Source: F2B08 sp046260445
GTDB taxonomy: Bacteria > Actinomycetota > Actinomycetes > Actinomycetales > Dermatophilaceae
Assembly: GCA_046260445.1 (NCBI GenBank)
Contig: JBHEPF010000030.1
Location: forward strand, 1-33,836
Length of the DNA stretch: 33,836 nucleotides
Reading direction: 5' to 3'
Part shown: positions 30,577-33,836 of the stretch, piece after piece
How positions within the stretch are numbered: the stretch's first letter is position 1
Layout of the letters: each line of letters opens with the position of its first letter
The notes under the pieces: model-generated
Seen by the model: the letters and a program-made list of their open reading frames with translations, nothing else
The model's database searches: none
What the model was told of the DNA's origin: nothing
Position numbers and translations under genes: made by a program

Positions 30577-30720
30577 CGATGCCGCGTCGGACCGGGAAGC
30601 GCCTCACGGCGCGAGGCCGCTCGTGGCGGCTGAGTTTGGGACCCGGGGCTACCGCAGTCCGACGCGGCTTGACGATGGTACCCGCCCCACCACGTTCACG
30701 CCAACGATGCGCCCGACCGC

Positions 30721-31353
30721 TCAGCGCAGCGCGCCGGCCCGCCAGAGGTGCGCGCAGGCTGTGAGGTCACGCGCGGTCGTCTGCATGGCGGCCGCCTGAC
30801 TCGTCTCACGAGTCCCGGTCGAGGGGTCGTCGATGTCGGCGTCGTCGGCCAGGTCCGCACGGCCCGAGGCGACGACATGGCAGAAGGCGGAGGCTCGGTC
30901 GAGCGCGGTCGCGACATCCCCGCTGTAGACACCACGCAGGATCTCGTCCGCGACGAGCCCGACCTCCACCGGTCCGGGCGGCTCTGCGCTACCTGCCACG
31001 GCGTGGTGGGCCTCCGCGAACCGGATGCCCGCCGCATACTCCCGGCTGGCCCGGTCGGGGTCGCGTCGGATCCACTCGCGGATGACGTAGAGACGCCACA
31101 ACACCCCCGGCAGCGTCCTCGCCGGTCGCTCGGACCAGAGCGCGGCGAGGGTGGAGAGCCCCACCTCGTCGACGAGGGTGACGAACCGCTCGGTACTCTC
31201 GGCGTCGCGTCCGGCAGTCACGACGAGCGCCGCGCTCTGATGTGCTGCCTCGACCAGGTCAGCGGGATCCGGGGTCAGACCCCCGTGCTCCGCCATGGCC
31301 TCCGGACCGAAGTGTGCAGGTCGACGAGGCAGGGGGCGTCCGCTGCTGGGCAT
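30721..31353 (-). CDS. conserved-looking hypothetical protein
   Basis: 210 residues, largely helical and soluble. Recognisable stretches are ADLVEAAHQSAALVVTAGRDAESTERFVTLVDEVGLSTLAALWSE, PGVLWRLYVIREWIRRDPDRASREYAAGIRF, and VADEILRGVYSGDVATALDRASAFCHVVASGRADLADDADI. No catalytic or binding motif stands out; the first 25 residues are basic. The much longer open frame to 32598 in this frame is antisense to the YihY gene. ATG 31353 has GGTGGA upstream. It is divergent from YihY, sharing a 111-nt region with a palindrome. Function unknown. Confidence 0.75.
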   Translation of the reverse strand: MPSSGRPLPRRPAHFGPEAMAEHGGLTPDPADLVEAAHQSAALVVTAGRDAESTERFVTLVDEVGLSTLAALWSERPARTLPGVLWRLYVIREWIRRDPDRASREYAAGIRFAEAHHAVAGSAEPPGPVEVGLVADEILRGVYSGDVATALDRASAFCHVVASGRADLADDADIDDPSTGTRETSQAAAMQTTARDLTACAHLWRAGALR

Positions 31354-31378
31354 GTCCACCAGTGTCGCACCCGACTCG

Positions 31379-31404
31379 GACTTCGCCCGCGAAGTCGCTA
31401 ACCT
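31379..31404 (+). promoter_or_regulatory. palindrome and -10 element upstream of the YihY gene
   Basis: GACTTCGC-CC-GCGAAGTC (31379-31396) is a perfect 8-bp dyad. TAACCT (31399-31404) begins two bases later and fits a -10 element. The dyad thus occupies the spacer and -35 region, a classic repressor position, in the gap between the divergent hypothetical and YihY genes. Confidence 0.5.
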
Positions 31405-31464
31405 CGTCAGGAACATCAGTGCTGATCGGGGGGCACGTGACCCCGGCATACCCCTGGAGGACCT

Positions 31465-32694
31465 ATGGCCCGCGAAGGTGAGAGCAGCGTCAAGGCCGAG
31501 ACCGCACCCGGTCCCGACGACCCGCGCAAGCCCGAGAACCCGACCGACCTGAAGAAGCCATCGGTCATGCAGGCCCTGAAGAACGCGTTCGCGGAGTTCA
31601 AGCGCGACCAGGCGACGGATCTCGCAGCGGCGCTCACCTACTACTCGGTGCTGTCGATCTTTCCCGCGATGCTGGCACTCATTTCGGTGCTGGGAGTCTT
31701 CGGTGAGGGCGAGGCGACCGCGGACGCGATCATCGACCTGCTCGAACAGGTCGGCCAGGGCGACGTGGCGGAGGAGCTTCGGGACCCCATCGCCGATCTC
31801 ACCACCGCCAACTTCGCCGGATTCGGGCTCGTCACGGGGATCGGCGGCGCGCTGTGGGCGGCGTCGAACTACGTCAACGCCTTCGGCCGGGCGATGAACC
31901 GCGTCTACCAGGTCGACGAGGGCCGCCCGGTCTGGAAGTTGCGCCCCCAGATGCTGCTCGTCACGCTCGTGACCCTCACCCTCGCGGCACTCATCCTTCT
32001 CGGGTTCGTCCTCAGCGGTGGTGTGGCCCGCACCGTCGGCGAGGTGATCGGACTCGGCGAGGAGACGGTCATGATCTGGAACATCGCGAAGTGGCCGGTC
32101 ATTCTCCTGCTCGTCGTCCTCGCGATCGCGATCCTCTACTACGCGACGCCGAACATCCAGCAGCCGAAGTTCCGCTGGATCAGTCTCGGTGCCTTCGTCG
32201 CGATCGTCGTGTGGATCATCGCGTCCGCGGGTTTCGGCTTCTACGTCTCCAACTTCAGCAACTACAACGCCACCTACGGCTCGCTCGCCGGTGTCATCAT
32301 CTTCTTGCTGTGGCTGTGGCTGACCAACCTCGCACTCCTGTTCGGCGCCGAGGTGGACGCCGAAGTGGAACGGTCCCGCCAGCTGCAGGCCGGCATCGAG
32401 GCCGAGGAGACGCTCCAGCTGCCGCCCCGTGACACGCGCAACTCGGAGAAGGCTGCGGAGAGGCTCCAGGACCGGATCGACGAGGGTCGCCAACTCCGGC
32501 TGCACGCGCGCGCTGACGGCGCCACCGGGCACAAGGCCCCGGCCGAAGGTACCGATGACAAGCCCTCCGACGGCGCCCCGGTCGACCGCAAGAGCCACAA
32601 GGTGGGCGACAGCGCTGACCCGGCCCAGGCCTCGTCCGGGTCAGAGGGTCTCGAGCCGCTGCCGAGTGAAGTCGCCCGGCGCAGGGGCCACTGA
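31465..32694 (+). CDS. YihY/BrkB family inner membrane protein
   Basis: 409 residues. After 45 charged residues comes the family core (about 45-300) with six membrane segments and the signatures DLAAALTYYSVLSIFPAMLALISVLG and GLVTGIGGALWAASNYVNAFGRAMNRVY, then YATPNIQQPKFRWISLGAFVAIVVWIIAS and ATYGSLAGVIIFLLWLWLTNLALLFGAEVDAE. The last 110 residues are a charged, low-complexity tail. YihY (formerly BrkB) proteins have no settled function. ATG 31465 has GGAGGA about 4 nt upstream. It has a candidate operator in its promoter. Confidence 0.92.
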   Translation: MAREGESSVKAETAPGPDDPRKPENPTDLKKPSVMQALKNAFAEFKRDQATDLAAALTYYSVLSIFPAMLALISVLGVFGEGEATADAIIDLLEQVGQGDVAEELRDPIADLTTANFAGFGLVTGIGGALWAASNYVNAFGRAMNRVYQVDEGRPVWKLRPQMLLVTLVTLTLAALILLGFVLSGGVARTVGEVIGLGEETVMIWNIAKWPVILLLVVLAIAILYYATPNIQQPKFRWISLGAFVAIVVWIIASAGFGFYVSNFSNYNATYGSLAGVIIFLLWLWLTNLALLFGAEVDAEVERSRQLQAGIEAEETLQLPPRDTRNSEKAAERLQDRIDEGRQLRLHARADGATGHKAPAEGTDDKPSDGAPVDRKSHKVGDSADPAQASSGSEGLEPLPSEVARRRGH

Positions 32695-32780
32695 GGCTGG
32701 CGCTGCCTCGAACCGCCCGGCGAAGTGCTCCTGGTGTCGTCCCGATCGGACTGCCGTACCCGGACTGGGACTGCGGTCGC

Positions 32781-33041
32781 TCAGGCGCTCTTGCGGTCCT
32801 CTCGGAGGCGCCACGCTGCAGTCACCATGACGGCCCCCACCAGGGAACCGATGATGCCACTCGGCCGGAGAGCAAGTCCGTCCCCGGCCAGCAGGCTGCT
32901 GAGCAGGCCACCGACGAAGGAACCCACGAGCCCTGCCACGAACGCCATGGTCCAGTCGATCGACTGATGCCTGCGACCGAGCAGCAGCTGCGCGCCGGCT
33001 CCGACCAGCATCCCGAAGAGAATTATTGCGATGATGAGCAT
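32781..33041 (-). CDS. GlsB/YeaQ/YmgE family stress response membrane protein
   Basis: 86 residues with three Gly-rich membrane segments: MLIIAIILFGMLVGAGAQLLLG, MAFVAGLVGSFVGGLLSSLLAG and GIIGSLVGAVMVTAAWRL. This is the transglycosylase-associated (GlsB/YeaQ) pattern of small stress-induced membrane proteins. The Gly-zipper spacing suggests oligomerisation. ATG 33041 follows TACACT by 6 nt, a leaderless layout; the frame extends upstream to 33182 as an Arg-rich shadow. Convergent with the YihY gene. Functionally related to the Asp23 operon at 1-1834 only in being envelope-stress associated. Confidence 0.88.
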   Translation of the reverse strand: MLIIAIILFGMLVGAGAQLLLGRRHQSIDWTMAFVAGLVGSFVGGLLSSLLAGDGLALRPSGIIGSLVGAVMVTAAWRLREDRKSA

Positions 33042-33047
33042 GAGCGG

Positions 33048-33053
33048 AGTGTA
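33048..33053 (-). promoter_or_regulatory. -10 element of the GlsB/YeaQ-like gene
   Basis: TACACT on the minus strand, six bases (CCGCTC), then ATG 33041. Confidence 0.55.
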
Positions 33054-33293
33054 GATGCCGACCGGTGGAGTCGGGCCACGACCTGCGGACCCCACGGCAC
33101 GCACCGCGCAGAACGGCGTTGTTGGCGAGCGACCTGGCCTCGAGAAGCGGACCCATCGGGGTCGACCCGGGCGCGTCAGCACAGTCCAAAGCCCCTCACG
33201 GTTCGACTCCCCAAATCCAGGGACTTAGGGTTGGCCGCGGAGGTCGTTGCAAACGATCCGCCTGCACTCTCGGCGGTTCTTGGCATAGACCCC

Positions 33294-33366
33294 GGGCCTC
33301 TAGCTCAATTGGTAGAGCTGCGGACTTTTAATCCGTAGGTTGTGGGTTCGAGTCCCACGGGGCCCA
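33294..33366 (+). tRNA. tRNA-Lys(TTT)
   Basis: A complete 73-nt cloverleaf. Acceptor GGGCCTC pairs with GGGGCCC (7 bp with one T-G), discriminator A at 33366. The D-arm is GCTCAATTGGTAGAGC. The anticodon stem is GCGGA/TCCGT with loop CTTTTAA, anticodon TTT at 33327-33329. The T-arm is GTGGG-TTCGAGT-CCCAC. CCA is not encoded. The gene is the insertion target of the element whose recombinase reads in from the right. In the 252-nt gap to the GlsB gene I see no convincing promoter; CATAGA lies at 33285-33290, too close to the 5' end to be reliable. Confidence 0.97.
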
Positions 33367-33836
33367 CTCGTTTATCCTCGCAGTTCAGAGCGGGTTTCAG
33401 CCGGCTATCTGGTTGCCTTGCGGGAGTGGAAGACTGTCCGTAGGCCGTCATGTAGGCCGTCACAGCCGGCCTTCCAGGTAGCCGTCGAGTTTGGGCAGCG
33501 GCACCTTCGAGTGCGTCCGGCAGCAGGTGTGTGTAGAGGTTGAGCGTGGTTGCCGGCGTGCTGTGACCGAGGATGCGCTGGACCTCCACGGGCGTCGCGC
33601 CGGCTTGGATGAGCATGCTTGCGCAGGTGTGACGGAGGTCGTGAAAGCGGATCCCGCCGCCGAGCGTGGCGACTGCGTGGGGCCAGCCGACCCACCGCTT
33701 CCAGTTCGAGCTGCGTAGCCCCTCGCCGTCGGGTGAGGTGAACAGCAGCGCTGTCTCCGGTCGCCCGGTGGTGTGCTGGCGCAGCTCGTCGATGAGGCGC
33801 TCGGGGATCGGTACCCTGCGACGGCCGTGCCTGGAC
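33305..33836 (-). CDS. tyrosine recombinase (integrase), C-terminal part, cut by the window edge
   Basis: The C-terminal 176 residues of a tyrosine recombinase; its 5' end is beyond 33836. Catalytic residues visible are HDLRH (His and Arg), LGHST (His) and the nucleophile Tyr in NLYTHLL; the first catalytic Arg is outside the window. After the Tyr, the frame stays open about 75 codons and stops only at 33305-33307, inside tRNA-Lys and antisense to it, so the final residues (VGLEPTTYGLKVRSSTN) are a translation of tRNA sequence. This is the layout of an integrase at the attL end of an element. The element type (phage, ICE or island) is not decided by what is visible. Confidence 0.9.
   Translation of the reverse strand, partial: SRHGRRRVPIPERLIDELRQHTTGRPETALLFTSPDGEGLRSSNWKRWVGWPHAVATLGGGIRFHDLRHTCASMLIQAGATPVEVQRILGHSTPATTLNLYTHLLPDALEGAAAQTRRLPGRPAVTAYMTAYGQSSTPARQPDSRLKPALNCEDKRVGPVGLEPTTYGLKVRSSTN
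33327..33366. other. probable attachment site (attL) in the 3' half of tRNA-Lys
   Basis: The recombinase gene lies directly beside the 3' end of an intact tRNA-Lys, and tyrosine recombinases usually cross over within the anticodon arm to 3' end. The core is therefore placed, approximately, from the anticodon to the discriminator. The matching attR direct repeat should lie beyond the window. Confidence 0.45.

Noticed and set aside
30721..32598. A 625-codon open frame on the minus strand.
   Set aside because: Only its C-terminal 210 codons are protein-like; the rest is antisense to the YihY gene and reads as an Asp/Arg-rich shadow.
33200..33212. GGTTCGACTCCCC resembles a tRNA T-loop, suggesting a second or remnant tRNA.
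   Set aside because: The five bases before it do not pair with those after it, and no acceptor, D or anticodon arms can be built around it.
33305..33616. A separate 103-residue gene starting at ATG 33616.
   Set aside because: The frame continues upstream through the catalytic HDLRH motif to the window edge, so this is the end of the recombinase, not a gene.

Overview
The window is high-GC DNA with dense, often overlapping genes. CarD, mycothiol genes (mscR, mshD), GlnR, SenX3-RegX3, a mutT1-type Nudix/phosphatase fusion and an HbhA-like protein mark it as an actinomycete chromosome. Gene content fits a member of the Intrasporangiaceae/Dermatophilaceae type, but that placement is inference. 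Several blocks resemble gene neighbourhoods recalled from Mycobacterium tuberculosis (carD-ispD-ispF-lpqE; gpm-senX3-regX3; hbhA beside an XRE regulator; nitrobindin-glnR-mshD; ppk1-mutT1).

Layout. 1-1834 (minus) is a compact Asp23/Gls24 envelope-stress operon, including a small protein with a J-domain-like HPD motif. 2067-3829 (minus) is a two-gene formaldehyde/mycothiol detoxification unit, divergent from a small winged-helix regulator (3988-4302). 4358-6077 (minus) is ispF-ispD-carD, divergent from an LpqE-like lipoprotein. 6912-9865 holds regX3-senX3 divergent from phoU, with a three-unit PHO box between them. 9878-13470 (minus) has gpmA, a YbjN protein, a cupin, DUF2516, dtd and asparaginase. 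13630-15476 holds an HbhA-like protein, an XRE regulator and a DUF4395 membrane protein. 15544-17934 (minus) holds a BKACE-family enzyme, ygfZ and a Fur-family regulator. 18015-21128 has an LCP-family protein, nitrobindin, DsrE, a membrane protein and MoaD/ThiS. 21179-26112 (plus) is glnR-mshD followed by ppk1 and the Nudix/phosphatase fusion. 26142-30314 is a PHO-box-controlled pstSCAB operon. 30340-33041 has small or unknown proteins, a YihY membrane protein and a GlsB/YeaQ-like protein. The right edge is tRNA-Lys(TTT) with a tyrosine recombinase reading into it, the boundary of an integrated element that extends beyond the window.

Functional theme. Phosphate sensing (SenX3-RegX3, PhoU), uptake (PstSCAB), storage (PPK1) and nucleotide clean-up sit within about 24 kb, and PHO boxes precede both phoU and pstS. 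Mycothiol chemistry is the second theme.

Signals. At least a dozen genes have a TANNNT-like -10 element exactly 6-7 nt before the start codon, the layout of leaderless actinobacterial transcripts. Strong hairpins without U-tracts lie in several gene ends. I found no CRISPR array, insertion sequence or clearly unprecedented multigene system. No gene-free stretch exceeds 300 bases; the longest are 6078-6366, 8900-9166 and 33042-33293. The best candidates for novelty are the HPD protein in the Asp23 operon, the XRE/HbhA pair with shared Lys/Ala-rich tails, several symmetric operator-like sites, and the recombinase whose stop codon lies inside the tRNA gene.
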